Part shown: in pieces, positions 1 to 11,710 of the stretch
Layout: every line of letters starts with the position of its first letter
Position numbering within the stretch: position 1 is the stretch's first letter
Source: Cryptomeria japonica
Lineage: Eukaryota; Streptophyta; Pinopsida; Cupressales; Cupressaceae
NCBI RefSeq assembly: GCF_030272615.1
Contig: NC_081415.1
Span: forward strand, 597,745,335 to 597,809,334
DNA length: 64,000 nucleotides
Direction: 5' to 3'
Position numbers and translations under genes: made by a program
The notes under the pieces: generated by a model
Database searches by the model: none
Seen by the model: only the letters and a program-made list of their open reading frames with translations
Told to the model about the DNA's origin: nothing

Positions 1-1480
1 GTGACAAGAATTTTTCTTGCAAATGATTCTTGGCTCTTGTAGTTGTATCATCAACTTCAAAACCTACTATGCAATCTCTTCTGCCATTATCTCTTATGAA
101 ATTTGTTTTGATCTTGTAGGAATTTTGGAGGTATTGAGGAGTCAACAATCAACTTCTACACTTTGTCCCCATTCAAAAAGATATCTTAAAATATGTACAT
201 ATTGACAAATGGCATAATATTATGCAAAATTGGGCTCATTCTTCTATCCTTTACCCTTCTCTATACACACACATTCTCACACACTTACCCCCAACTTATT
301 CTTATTAGAACTTACTCCAATGTATTCAACTAATCCTCACATTTATTATACCTATACGTACACCTACCTTAGTATATCTATTAGCTACCTCAATTGACAT
401 TTACTCACTTCAAGTCATTTTTGTAGTTACATTGTTATATATTCCAATATATTCATGTAATTCTCATATTTATCACACCTATCCATATTTGTAGCTATTA
501 GCCACCTCAATCTAATTGCTTACACACCTAAGGTCATTCTCATGACTATGAGTTAGCTATGTAATTACAAACTTGATTCATGCTCTGTAAACTTAAAAGT
601 TAAATTTTGGTTGATTGGCCCACTTTATTTCCCTACCTTATGTTGACCAAGTGCATATTTTACAAAACTTGATGCTATGGACTAATATTTAAAGGTATTT
701 AATGAATCCATTTAAACACATTTTGAATCCACAACTCACCTCTCATCCTAAGACATTAAATGAGTCATCATTAGAAAAACATTTTGATTTGGTGAACTTA
801 AAAAATAAAAAATTTGCACGCATCATTATAAGGCCCTTACATGCTACTTTAATCTTTTACACATATTTTGGAGGTATATGTAGGAAACATGTCTCCTTGT
901 GACACAATGATAGATCTTCTAAGGCATTTATAACACTACCAATCATCATATATCAAAGAATAGCAACACAATTTAAAGTTAAACAATTGAGTGATAAAAA
1001 GAGAAGTGTGCATTTTGTAGGTTTAGATGTAGATGTAGAGGATACATTTGCAACCATAAACTTGAACCAAATTTGTAAACTAGATCTTAAATAGAACACA
1101 ACTTCAACATTGATCTCAAAATATTTTACTGATAGGAAAATACCATTCCAAAATGACATTAACCAAAATTCTAAATTATATCATACTTATTCATCATCAA
1201 ATTTAAAATTAAATATCCAATATTTTATTTTAGAATACACTAACCCCAATGCACTCATTAATTAACCTAAACTATTTTTAATTTAGAAATCTTTAACATA
1301 AATAAATACACCTCTATAACTAGATAGAGACCTTGTTTATGTAGTTTGTCACTGTTACTACCTTGATGTTTCCTTTGACAATCCTCGTGCTGCCCTCTTC
1401 CATAGTATTTTTTTAACTGCATTGATTTGATTTAAAAAAAAACAAACCTAAATAAAAACAAATTACCATTAACAAACTGT
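1..1480. other. AT-rich intergenic DNA, no gene seen
   Basis: AT-rich sequence with only short chance reading frames. I see no protein family signature, RNA gene or clear repeat here. Confidence 0.6.
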
Positions 1481-1590
1481 AATATTAGACTCGGCCTCTT
1501 CATTAATTAGCCGATAGGCTATTCACCGGAATTGTCTCACGCTTAGCCGGTCACCGTCTAAGAGTTTTTCGTTCCAGGCGTTCACTCGCA

Positions 1591-1698
1591 CGAGAAGGCA
1601 ACACCGCCTTGCATGAAGCAATCATCGGAGGACATTATACCGGTTGAGATCATCAATCAAGTGGGGGAGACCGTGCTGTTCAATATTGAGCTTCTATA
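1591..1698 (+). pseudogene. Ankyrin-repeat protein gene fragment
   Basis: This lies in a short GC-richer island (about 1480-1800). From 1591 one frame reads REGNTALHEAIIGGH, which matches the ankyrin core G-x-T-A-L-H-x-A-x-x-x-G-H. From 1643 the next frame continues VEIINQVGETVLF, the usual start of a following plant ankyrin repeat, and ends at a TAA at 1696-1698. The two parts are joined only by a frameshift, and no flanking repeats or membrane segments are recognisable. I read it as a decayed or captured piece of a plant ankyrin-repeat gene. The motif match is direct; the origin is inference. Confidence 0.5.
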
Positions 1699-2231
1699 AA
1701 TATTAAAATGTTTGTAGGAACCACATGCCGGGAATTCACACTGGGATTTTCTGCCGGTGCCGATTTCCCATGATTTTCTGCTGTTACGATTTTTCCTTTA
1801 TGAGAAAAAATTTAAAAAGCACGTTTCTTTGAATGTGAGGCAGCACGTAAAAGAAATAGCTTCGTGAATAATTTGTTTTTTAAATAAATAATATCTAATA
1901 ATAAATATCTTTAAACATTCTACTCAGTTTGTATATAAAAAAATATATGAAAAAATTTTAAATGTAAATTTCATTAATAAAAAATAATTTCAATACCTAA
2001 ATATGTATTTATTATCAAATATTAATATTATGTTTATTATGTATTATATTCATTAATCAAATATTATTGTTTATTATGATTCTGAAAATTAAATTCTATA
2101 ATGGCTGTGTTTTTTAATTTTGGTTTCAGTATATGATCTCTATGGATTATTTGTCATTATTCAATTTAAAAATATAATAATTGATTTGGATGAATTAAAA
2201 ATATTGTAATCATATTTTTTAATTTTTATAA

Positions 2232-2295
2232 ATGAGAAGATATCTATGTAGTGGAGAATAGACATGAGAAGATATCTATGTAGTGGAGAATAGAT
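2232..2295. repeat. Two-copy 32-bp tandem repeat
   Basis: The unit beginning ATGAGAAGATATCTATGTAG occurs twice head to tail (2232-2263 and 2264-2295) with no visible change. Non-coding. Confidence 0.85.
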
Positions 2296-2468
2296 GTTAC
2301 CATTTAACTCTAATTTCAGTTAGTTGATATTAACATATGCTTTTAAATTTTTTTAACTCTTTATGATCAACTTAACCTATTTTTTGATAAAATATACATA
2401 CATTCAATTATAAACATTCTACTACATTTCTAATTTGCCCACAAGAAGTGTCTCACATTGCCCGTAAT

Positions 2469-2566
2469 TGTGTGAAACTGTTGTCGGAATAGTTGCCGGT
2501 AAATGTGTGAAACTGTTGTCGGAATAGTTGCCGGTAAATGTGTGAAACTATTGTCGGAATAATGTG
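2469..2566. repeat. 35-bp tandem repeat, about 2.8 copies
   Basis: The unit TGTGTGAAACTGTTGTCGGA plus 15 bp repeats at 2469, 2504 and 2539. The last copy is partial and diverged. It is a minisatellite in AT-rich DNA, not a CRISPR, because there are no spacers. Confidence 0.85.
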
Positions 2567-2716
2567 CCGTCTACCATAAATTATTAGTGCACAATTTCAG
2601 ATAATAAATTTTATTTTAATTCTTTGTAAATCTACCAAATTTCATATTATGAGAGAGTGGATGCATGTAGAAAATTATCATTATATAATTTCTAAATTTA
2701 AAACTTTTGAAAACAT

Positions 2717-2876
2717 TAACTCTTAATAATAATCTATTTAATTATATTAAAAAATTATGTTTTTATTTTATTCTAAAATTTAGATTACTAACTCTTAACT
2801 CTTAATAATAATCTATTTAATTACATTAAAAAATTATGTTTTCATTTTATTCTAAAATTTAGATTACTAACTCTAA
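2717..2876. repeat. Two-copy 80-bp tandem repeat
   Basis: A unit starting TAACTCTTAATAATAATCTA occurs at 2717 and again at 2797 with very few differences. AT-rich and non-coding. Confidence 0.8.
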
Positions 2877-3022
2877 ATAATAATTTATGATTTTTTATGA
2901 ATTGTTTCAAAGTTTATATTAACTTTCTTTAAGATTTTAGATTACTTAATCCATAATATTAATCTATTATTTTATTCATAAGTTTTCCTTATGGTCTACC
3001 TCTAAGGGTGCAACCTTATTTG

Positions 3023-3120
3023 AGATCATTATAATAGCAAATGTAAAAAAATGACAGATCATTATAATAGCAAATGTAAAAAATGAAAGATCATTATAAT
3101 AGCAAATGTAAAAAATGAAG
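3023..3120. repeat. 31-33-bp tandem repeat, three copies
   Basis: GATCATTATAATAGCAAATG followed by an A-rich tract is repeated three times. Copies differ mainly in A-run length, consistent with slippage. Confidence 0.85.
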
Positions 3121-3273
3121 TCTTGAGAACACACTGAAAAGATAAACGATAAATCTTTTATCTTCAATCCAATTCATATTGATGATAGATATTTTTAAAA
3201 TTATTAGCAGTAGTTAAATTTGATAGATATTATACTTACTATACAGTTTAGTTTTTTATATTCACTATCGTGG

Positions 3274-3395
3274 AATCTGGAGGTGTCCTTGCCGAAGCAA
3301 GACTAATCCCCTAGTGTGTACGACCCACTCACAAGGTAGAAACACACACAGAGTTAACGTAGCCGGGGACTCGAACTCAAGACCATGGGGAGTGT
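3274..3395 (-). mobile_element. SINE-like, tRNA-related fragment (5'-truncated)
   Basis: On the minus strand GAGTTCGAGTCCC resembles the RNA polymerase III B box (GGTTCRANYCC). It is followed by a GC-richer body containing CCTTGTGAGTGGGTCG and GCTTCGGCAAGGACACC, in sharp contrast to the AT-rich flanks. No A box or poly(A) tail is clear, so the copy is probably truncated. The assignment rests on the B box and overall layout only. Confidence 0.4.
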
Positions 3396-3503
3396 TTTGT
3401 TATACAGTTTAGTTTTTAATAGTTATAAATATAAAAACTAATTAAAAAACATATTTAAAATAATTAATTATTACAATTGTTTTTTTCTTCAATTTATTAA
3501 GTA

Positions 3504-3738
3504 GTTATTTTTATATAATATATATCTACTACATGGTAATAGGGCAAATGAAGATCGAGATATAATTACAATTTTGAGCAATTTATTTGAAAAACCACCA
3601 ACCCCTTCATGAACACAATATGTAATAAACTATTACAATTTTGTTTTCAATTTACTAGGCAGTTATTTTTATATAATATATATCTACTACAAGCTAAAAG
3701 GTCATGGTTGGATCAAAGATCGAGATATAATTACAATA
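3504..3738. repeat. Dispersed direct repeat pair
   Basis: A block around AGTTATTTTTATATAATATA and a second block around GATCGAGATATAATTACAAT occur at about 3503-3571 and again at about 3660-3737. The second copy carries about 15 extra bases between the blocks. This is a diverged duplication in non-coding DNA. Confidence 0.65.
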
Positions 3739-4320
3739 AAGTATTTGAGACCTATGTTTGCAATTGTTTTGAAGACATATTGTGAGTTAGTTAATTTCCA
3801 TTCATTTTTAAAACAATCTATTTACAATGAAAACAATTAGTACAAATAATCACATATATTAGTTTTTTATAATAAATAAAATCAAACATATATTACTATC
3901 AGCTTAACCATTGCACCTCCTTTTGGTGCAAGCGCTAGTATAAAAACAACGTACATAATTTTCCAAACGAATTTTTGTTTTATTCCTAAACTTATGACCT
4001 CTTCAATGATACAATAATTAATGTACATGTCTTCCCAAACAAATATTGTCTTATTTCCCGAACCCATCTCTAGAATGAATTAATATAATAATAAACAATG
4101 TAAATTTTTGTCTTCACTTTCACCACACATTGTAATCCTCCCTCCCACAGTTCTCAATCACCACTCTTCTATGTACTGAAAATGCAAGCTATACCCATGG
4201 CGGCTTACATTTTAACACCAACAAATACAATACAATCATCACTCTTCACTAAATATTGTACATAAATGCACAAACATCATGCATGGCAGAAAACCAGGCC
4301 ATGCGAAGCCATTCTTCTGT

Positions 4321-5709
4321 TCATGCAGAGAGCTCAGGAGCAGATGAAAGCTTATGGATCTCATCTACAAAAGCTTCGATGCTCTGAGTAGAAAATCCTC
4401 CTTCACTCACAGACTTTCTCGCCGAATCTCCCAACTCCCGAACCCTTTCGGCCTGTCCTCCTCCTCCTCCCATAATTTGCTCCACTGCTCTCTTTAATTT
4501 ATCTCTGTGAGGAAATCCCTGATACCCTCTGCAAATCTCCACCCCAACCTTAAGAACCTCCGCCACAAGCACAGAATTGGAGAAATGATCTCCTTCAACG
4601 GGCCAAGTAATTATGGGAACACCCGTTGCGATGCTTGCCAAAATGGAATTCCATCCGCCGCGAGTCATAAAACCCCCAATTGAGGGGTGAGGGAGAAATA
4701 CAGTCCCTGGAGGCGCAGAATCGCCGCTAATTACAAATCCTCTGTCTCGGACTCGTTCCCTGAATTCCTCAAGAATTTCGACCTTGCTATTATTAATCCA
4801 AAGAAATGGCCTCTCTAAGCCCTCCAATCCAAACCCTAATTCAGCCATTTGTTCCGATTCGAAATCTCCGACGGAAACGCAGAGAACAGACCCGGCATTT
4901 TGGGAATCCAGCCACTGCTGTGCGCCTAGGGTCTGATCATTTAACTGTCGGGGCTGCATGATTAAGGGGCCTAGTGCCCAAACAGGCTTGCTGGTTGTCT
5001 CATGGAGTTTGCTGATGTGAAGAATCTCCAAATCGTAGAAGGTATTAACCACAGCGCCCCAGCTCTGGAGATTCAGAAGCCTGTTCTCTCGCAGAAATTC
5101 CGATCGGGGGTCAAATTTCTGAAAGAGGAGCGCAGATCGAGATATTTGGGTTCTGCAGAGAGAGATTTCGATGGGAAGATCGGGCACCAGGAAGGGCTCG
5201 TCGTCGGATTTGACGGCCAAATGTGGGAGCTCAGTCCAGAGAGAATTGTCGACACAGACAGCGAAGGCGCTGGACGCATGGAATACGATCCTGGGGATTT
5301 TGAGTTTTGCCGCAAGAGTTTCAGTCCAGCCCAGGTAAAAGTCGCTGATGATGCAGGTCACTGGGGTTTTGGAGCTTTGATCTTCGATCCACTCTTCAAT
5401 CGGGTCGGCCAGCAAGCGGAAGGCGTAGACGAGGTCGGGGAACGATTTTTCTGTTATAATGGACGTTGGAATTTCTGGAGTGGATGGGAGTTCGATGTCG
5501 AGGGATCGAATCTCGAGGCCTGCGGATTGGGCTTGTGTGATGAATGGATCGATGAAGGGGGGTTTTACTTGGGTGGTGAGCAGTGTGATGGAGAGGCCAT
5601 GGGAGGCTAGCAGGCAAGTCAAATTGAGAAATGGAGTTATCTGCTCTTCTGCTGGGAATGGAATTGCTAAGACGTGAGGGGCTTTTCTGCTCTCAGATGA
5701 TGCCGCCAT
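4321..5709 (-). CDS. Family-1 UDP-glycosyltransferase-like protein, catalytically degenerate
   Basis: Plant family-1 UGTs move a sugar from a UDP-sugar to a small acceptor in the cytosol. This single-exon frame has 462 codons, slightly short for the family, with an ATG in good context (ATCATGGCGG) and a TGA stop. Family features seen: N-terminal HVLAIPFPAEEQITPFLNL (12-30), CIISDFYLGW with the charge-relay Asp (D123), SVLCVSVG (274-281), ERPFLW (299-304) and a C-terminal PSPG-like block (about 329-378). Key residues are altered. The catalytic His of the family GH-x-x-P motif is Q23. The WAPQ entry to PSPG is lost (GDSAPPGTVFL, 329-339). HCGWNS-x-x-E reads RGGWNSILA (350-358), with R350 for His and A358 for Glu. 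The last PSPG residue, usually Gln, is H375, and FGS reads VGD (280-282). The ISDF-x-LGWT and HPSIGGF segments look most like the UGT89 branch (inference). The open frame favours an expressed pseudoenzyme or a recently freed copy; glycosyl transfer is doubtful. Confidence 0.85.
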   Translation of the reverse strand: MAASSESRKAPHVLAIPFPAEEQITPFLNLTCLLASHGLSITLLTTQVKPPFIDPFITQAQSAGLEIRSLDIELPSTPEIPTSIITEKSFPDLVYAFRLLADPIEEWIEDQSSKTPVTCIISDFYLGWTETLAAKLKIPRIVFHASSAFAVCVDNSLWTELPHLAVKSDDEPFLVPDLPIEISLCRTQISRSALLFQKFDPRSEFLRENRLLNLQSWGAVVNTFYDLEILHISKLHETTSKPVWALGPLIMQPRQLNDQTLGAQQWLDSQNAGSVLCVSVGDFESEQMAELGFGLEGLERPFLWINNSKVEILEEFRERVRDRGFVISGDSAPPGTVFLPHPSIGGFMTRGGWNSILASIATGVPIITWPVEGDHFSNSVLVAEVLKVGVEICRGYQGFPHRDKLKRAVEQIMGGGGGQAERVRELGDSARKSVSEGGFSTQSIEAFVDEIHKLSSAPELSA

Positions 5710-5790
5710 GATCGTTGCTTAGAAAGAAGCAGAATGATTGAGTAATGTGTGATTGAGAGTAATGTGTTTGCAGTTGAGAGAATTTGTGTG

Positions 5791-5798
5791 CTTTTGTA
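5791..5798 (-). promoter_or_regulatory. Possible weak TATA element of the UGT-like gene
   Basis: The minus strand reads TACAAAAG about 85 bp upstream of the start codon, at a plausible TATA distance. An ACGTG core (ABRE-like) lies about 175 bp upstream, near 5884. Both are short matches and only suggestive. Confidence 0.25.
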
Positions 5799-5949
5799 GC
5801 GCAATGGCGGCTTTCAATTTTGGGCGTGGAAAGATTCTCTTATTACAGGACTGGTTGGTTTCTGTCTTGATAAGAGGCAAATCACGTCGCTGAGGTGTCA
5901 GTGTAAGAATGTTCATTCTATACTCAACTGGAATATCCAACTGTAAGGT

Positions 5950-8117
5950 GCAGATTCAATCCGTACAGATCGGATTTCATCTACACTGTCCCGTACAATG
6001 ATTCTAACATGGAATTTGTGCGACAGTGGAATACATGTATCGAGGTGGACATGATAAGGACAAAGAACAACAAAATATGCCGGTGGAAAGAAACGTGGAC
6101 AAAATAAGTCTAATGGCTCGTTACGATAAGGCCATAGAAGCTTTATAATTGAATGTTTGTACACTCAATAAACAATTTAAATTTATTAAATAATTAATAT
6201 TATTGCATAAATGATTAATTCTAATTTTTTAAAAGGTAGGATTAATTTCATCGACGTTCACTTCAAGAAAATCAGCGAATTAAGTTCGGCTATCAATGGT
6301 TGATATTTACCTTAGAATGATAGAAACATGATGGATATGATGGGGGCCGTCAAATCTGTTAAAATGTTTTCATCATTGGGAATGAATCTTTTACCTATGG
6401 GTTAAATTTTTCCTTTCTCTAGCGTGACTTTTAGTTTAATCCACCTCATTGCAAGTTTTTCATTTTAGTACATCACAGTAATTCAGCCCTTAAAAATCCA
6501 TTATTCCATCTCTGCATCTCTCCATGGATCCCGACCGTCGAAAAATTGCCTAAAGTCCTTTCTTTCTATTACTAAATAATTCAGTATAATAAAAATTAGG
6601 TAGAAAAGGAGGAGACGTGACCATCGATCTATCATCTTATTGGTCCACATAAAGCGGTGGAGCTATATTATTTTTTCTCCTTTTGAATATTTCCATTTTA
6701 ATTCGAAGGGGTTGATTTTATCACGTTGAAGACATTTAAAAAAAAAAACAAAACATAATTTAATGTATAATATTATAATATTTGTCAAAGGGGTTGAGTT
6801 TAATTGAATTAAAGATGTTGGATTTTCATTGTGGAAACTCAAGTTTAATTTCTCATAGGAATATCTAAATTGGAATTCTAAGTTGTGACTCTTGGTTTAT
6901 CATAAGACATGGTTTCTAAATAAAAGTGGATTTCTAAGTAGTGACTCTTGGTCTTCCATAGGCAATTTGTGATGTGTTTGATTATAAGGAGTTTGTATTA
7001 GTCTAATGTTGATGCTCGTATGAGCAAGGTATTTGTAATCGATAGAAAGATGAATTTCGTTTGTATCATTGGTCTTCCATAGGACATGGTTTTTAAATAA
7101 AAGTGGATTTCTAAGTAGTGACCCTTGGTATTTCATACGTGATTTCTAATGTGTTTGATCATAAGGAGCTTGTATTGGTCTAATGTTGATGCTCATATGA
7201 CCAATGTATTTGTAATCGATAGAAAGATGGATTTCATTTGTATTTAATGTTTTTAATTGAGGTTTTATGGTTTTTTAAGTACTGGATGAATATGAATCTT
7301 TTGGAGATTCAATTGTTTTAGAATATCAATTATAAATTTTTTCTTTATCTCTATTTTACATTAATATAAATAATATTATATTTTTAGGTTAATATTAGAA
7401 ACATATTTATATATTTTTAGTATTTATTTTATTATATTTTCTTTTAGATTTGGGAAACTAGTTTGAGGTTAGAGAAATCACTTACAAGGATCTCTTCCCA
7501 ATGACTTTATCAGCTAGACCACTATTGGTGGGCCGCAATTCAAAAGGCATTATCATCTTGTTCAACCTTGTGAGCTTAATAGCCTAAAAAGGTCCATAAC
7601 TTGTGAGCACAACAACCTAGTGAAAGCACATCTCATGTAAGCATGCTAGCACAATACATTACATGGTTTGCAAGCTAAATGGCCCAAGAGGGGTTTGCAC
7701 TTAGATGGATGTCATACAAATATTATGACTTGACCACTATATTATGCCCTTCTTAACATTTTATTATAAAATTTAATATTTATAATAAATATATCAAATA
7801 ATTTAATATTTATTAGTTAATTATTTTTAATTTATATATAAAAAAAACATAATATAATTTTATTTATTCCTATATTCTTATAATAATATATATATTACCA
7901 AGGTATATCGATAAAAAAATTATAAATATGTATCAACTCTATGGAGTTGAATATTGCATTTAATGTTTAGTTAGTCGTTTAGGCTCGTGGTATAGAAAGA
8001 GATGCATATATTTAGATGCTCCATCAATTGTGGAGATAAAATAGAACCATGATGGTTGATAAAGAAGTTAAAAGTCTCCATTCTATTGTTAATTATTTTT
8101 TTTGACATTTCTACTTT
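5950..8117. other. Intergenic DNA, no gene seen
   Basis: AT-rich sequence between the UGT promoter side and TIR-A. Apart from the repeat at 6891-7245, I see no coding or RNA signature. Confidence 0.55.
6891..7245. repeat. Two-copy, 177-bp diverged tandem repeat
   Basis: GACATGGTTTCTAAATAAAA at 6906 recurs with changes at 7083. The following GATGTGTTTGAT, GTCTAATGTTGATGCTC and GTAATCGATAGAAAGATG blocks recur at the same 177-bp offset. Non-coding duplication. Confidence 0.8.
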
Positions 8118-9329
8118 GGGTAAGTGCACAAAGATGGGGGACCAAAAAGGAGTCTTAAGATGCCACTATTTTTTTTGGAATCAGCAAAATCTGAACTTCA
8201 ACAAGAAAATTAAGATCTAGTTACACTCAAAATATGAAGATGTAGCAAGATCAAGAGTTGTAGTGCTCTGAGTCTATTTTCTATTTTTTTATTTTATTTT
8301 TGAAAATGGTGGAGATTAAAGGTTTCTAAAAGGGGAGCACACAAAGTGGTCCTATTTTTCAAAAAGACATAACATAGCACTTGGTGTGCTCCCCCTAAAA
8401 TGTCAAGTTTTTTTTTGGAATTTTTAAAATCTCTCCAGTGAGAAATTAGCTAACACCATGTAGTTTATGCTAGATTTTTTGGCTAATTACATAATTAATA
8501 TATGATTATTTACTAATTTTCAAAGTGGACACATCCTGAAAAATAGAATTTCGAGTGTGCTCTGCCCTAAAATTTGTGAAAACTAAAAAAAAAAAATTAA
8601 TTTTTTTTTTGTAGAATGGAGTCTAGTTTCTAAAACTGTGAATTGTTTCAAAAATTTGATGAATGAGTAAAAATCTATGCCCAAAATACGACATGTTGGT
8701 TTTTGACAAAAAAAGGACACACTAACTAAAGAAATTAGAGATGAAAATCTTAACTTAATCAAAATGATAAAAGAATTATATGGCTGGTTAGCTAAGAGAG
8801 AGCTTGACAATGCTATGGCATTTATTTTTGTTTGCATTGAAAAACATGCAAACTTGACGGAGAGAACAGACATATATGTGAGAAAATTTTGTATATTTAC
8901 TGAAAAACATGTCTCATGCCTAAGAATGATGTCTAAGCCTTTAGGTTGGATGTTAAAGGCAAATCCAAGCCTAAGGATTGGTGTTTCCCATGGAAATTAC
9001 TTTGGCGCACACCAATTTTGGCATGCACCAAATTTAAAAAATGCAAATTTTGCATTTGGCATGCACCCTATTTGGCATAGGTCAAATGTATTGCATTAAT
9101 AATTTTTCAATCACTTTCTCTTTCTCTATTCTAAAGTGCAATATATACATAAAATGTTATATTCACATTTTAATATGTCTTTTTCCTTTCTTATACTTTA
9201 AGTTATATTTATGTATATATTGGCAGGATGTTTGAGAGTGGTTTCAGATCTCTAAGACTTATAATGTAGATTCTAGTTTTTAGAATATTCATATAAATTT
9301 AGAACATAGTCAAATTTCAGTAATCAACA

Positions 9330-9384
9330 TGATCGTATCAACATTCTCTCTCTGGTCTCTCCCTTTCTTTCCCTACATTACCCC

Positions 9385-9440
<56 letters not shown>

Positions 9441-9618
9441 CTCAACCCCCTCTCTCTAACTTGGACTCTCTCTCTTTGGTCTCTTACTCTATTCCTATCT
9501 CTTCCTCACTCTCACTTGGGCTCTCTCTCTATACCCCTCCCTTCCTTCATCCCTCTCTCTAACTTGGTCTCTCTCTCTTTGGTCTCTTACTCTCTTTCCA
9601 TCCCGCCTCTCTCTCTCT

Positions 9619-9677
<59 letters not shown>

Positions 9678-10388
9678 CCTTCCTCCTCTCTTGGGGTCTT
9701 CTCTCTCTAGTCTCTATGTCTCTTTCCATCCCTTCCTACCTCTCACTCAAGATCTCTCACTCAAGATCTCTCTCTCTTAGGTATCTCTCTCTTTCCTTCC
9801 CCCCCTCTCTCTCACTTTGGTACTCTCTCTCTCAACCCCTTCATAAAGAGGGAGAGATTTGAGAGAGAGACCTAAGAGAGAGAGAGAGAGGTTTATGGAA
9901 AGAGAGGAAGATACTAGAGATAGAGAGAGCCCATGTGAGAGAGAGGGAGAGAGGGTTGATAGAGAGAGAGGGAAGAAGGAAGGGGTTGGGGGAAGGAGAG
10001 AGGGAGGGAGGAAGGTAGGTCTCTCTCTTTCTAAAGTCTCTCCCTCTCTTTTCCTCAACCCCTACCTTCCCGTCTCTCTTTCTCAATCTCTCTCCCCCTC
10101 TTTCACTTTGTCTCTCTTTGGGTTCTCTCCTTAGTATATCCCTCCCTCCCTCAACCCCTACCTTCCTTTCTCTTTCTCTATCTCTCACTTGGGCTCTCTC
10201 TTTAGTCTCTCCCTCTCTTTTCATCAACCCCCCCCGCTCTCTCTCTCAGGTCTCATTCTCTCTTTTCCTCAACCCCTACCTCCCTCCCTCCATCTCTCTC
10301 ACTTGGGATCTCTCTTTGCCTCAACCCCAACCTCCCTTTCTTACTTAATTTCTCTCCCCCTCTCTTTCCATCAACCCTTTTCTTGCTC

Positions 10389-10440
<52 letters not shown>

Positions 10441-10860
10441 GAGAGTATCTATATATCCCTATTATTTGCCTTTATTTCCATCAACCACTCCCTTCCTCCC
10501 TCCATCTCTCTCACTTGCTCTCTCTGGTCTATCCCTCTCTTTCCATCCCCCCCTCTCTCGCTCTCTCTCACACACACACACACTTAGGCTCTCTCTCTTT
10601 GTTCTCTCTCCCTAGTGTATCCATCTCTTTCCATCAACCCCCCTCTCTCTAGTATCCCCCTTCCTTTCCATCAACCCCTCCCTTACTCCCTCTATATTTC
10701 TCACTTGCTCTCTCTAGTCTCTCCCTCTCTTTCCATCAACCCTTCCCCCCCCCTCTCTCTCTCTTGGATCTCTCACTCTCTTTCTCTCAACCCCTCCCTC
10801 CCCCCCTCTCTCTCATAGGCCTCTCCCTTTATTTCCCTCCCTCTCTCTCTCTCACTTGGG
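9330..10860. repeat. Polypyrimidine (TC)-rich low-complexity tract
   Basis: Dominated by TC repeats, with pure runs near 9388-9438 and 9620-9674 and CA runs near 10407-10436. A short purine-rich inversion lies inside it (about 9845-10020). The Ser/Leu-rich reading frames are artefacts. It is the left half of the TIR-A core. Confidence 0.85.
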
Positions 10861-10869
10861 CTCTCTTTG

Positions 10870-11710
10870 TCTAGAGGTGAGAGACCTAGAGCCTAGAGAG
10901 AGAGGGGTGAGTGACCTAGGGAGAGTGATAGAGGGGGATAGAGGTGGGTAATGAGATAAGGATGAGGAGAGAGAGAGGGAGAAGTGAGAGAGAGAGGAAG
11001 GGAAACATGAATAGAGATGGGGGTAGGGAGGGAAGGCAAGGTAGAGAAGTTCAGAGATGGTGGAAGAGACCTAAAGAGGGGAGATGTAGAGAGGTGAGGG
11101 AGAGAGAGAGATTTTCACAAACAAAGAAAGAGGGTTAAGGAGATAAGGAGAGAGATGGAGAGGGAGGTAAGGAACTAGAGAGTGAATAGACCTAGAGTCT
11201 GGGGAGAGAGGGGTGAGAGACCTAGGGGGCAGATAGAGGTGAGAGAGATAGATGGGGAGAGAGGTGGTTAATGAGATAGGGATGGAGAGGTAGAGAAGTA
11301 AAGATAAAGGGAAGGAGAGACCTAGGGATGTAGAGAGATAAGAAGTAATGATTGAGAGAATGGAGAGAGAGATGGAAGAGAAACAATAAGAGAGGGAGAG
11401 AGATGAAGAGAGAGCGAGGGAGGAAGGGATAAAGATGGGGGTAAGGAATGAAGGTGAGGTACAAAGGGAGAGAAGGTGGGAGGGACCTAGAGAAATAAAG
11501 GTAGTGATGGGGAGGTGTGTAAAGAGAGATAAAACATATAGTAGAGAGTGAAGGGTAGGAAAGAGAGGTAAAGAGGTAGTGTTAGATCTTAGGGTTGAGA
11601 TGAGAGAGTGGGATAAAGAGAGGTAGAAATGGAATAGAGGAAGAGAGAGATATATAGGTATAGATCCTAGGGGACATAAAGATACTGAGCATAGAGAGAG
11701 TAAGAGAATG
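10870..11710. repeat. Polypurine (AG)-rich low-complexity tract
   Basis: GAGA-rich on the plus strand, complementary in composition to the preceding TC tract. The element core could therefore form a long imperfect hairpin or triplex. Less regular than the TC half. Confidence 0.8.

Noticed and set aside
702-1159. Small open frames in the first kilobase
   Set aside because: Short, AT-driven and without any recognisable motif.
2469-2566. Possible CRISPR-like array
   Set aside because: Units are contiguous without unique spacers, and the sequence is clearly eukaryotic nuclear DNA.
3274-3395. Possible tRNA gene
   Set aside because: Only a B-box-like segment is present; no acceptor stem, D-arm or anticodon arm can be folded.
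5002-5610. 202-codon plus-strand frame antisense to the UGT
   Set aside because: It is a shadow of the real minus-strand UGT frame; it has no family resemblance and the UGT motifs explain the region.
9329-10818. Several Ser/Leu-rich open frames
   Set aside because: They are translations of TC/TCTC low-complexity DNA in the TIR-A core.
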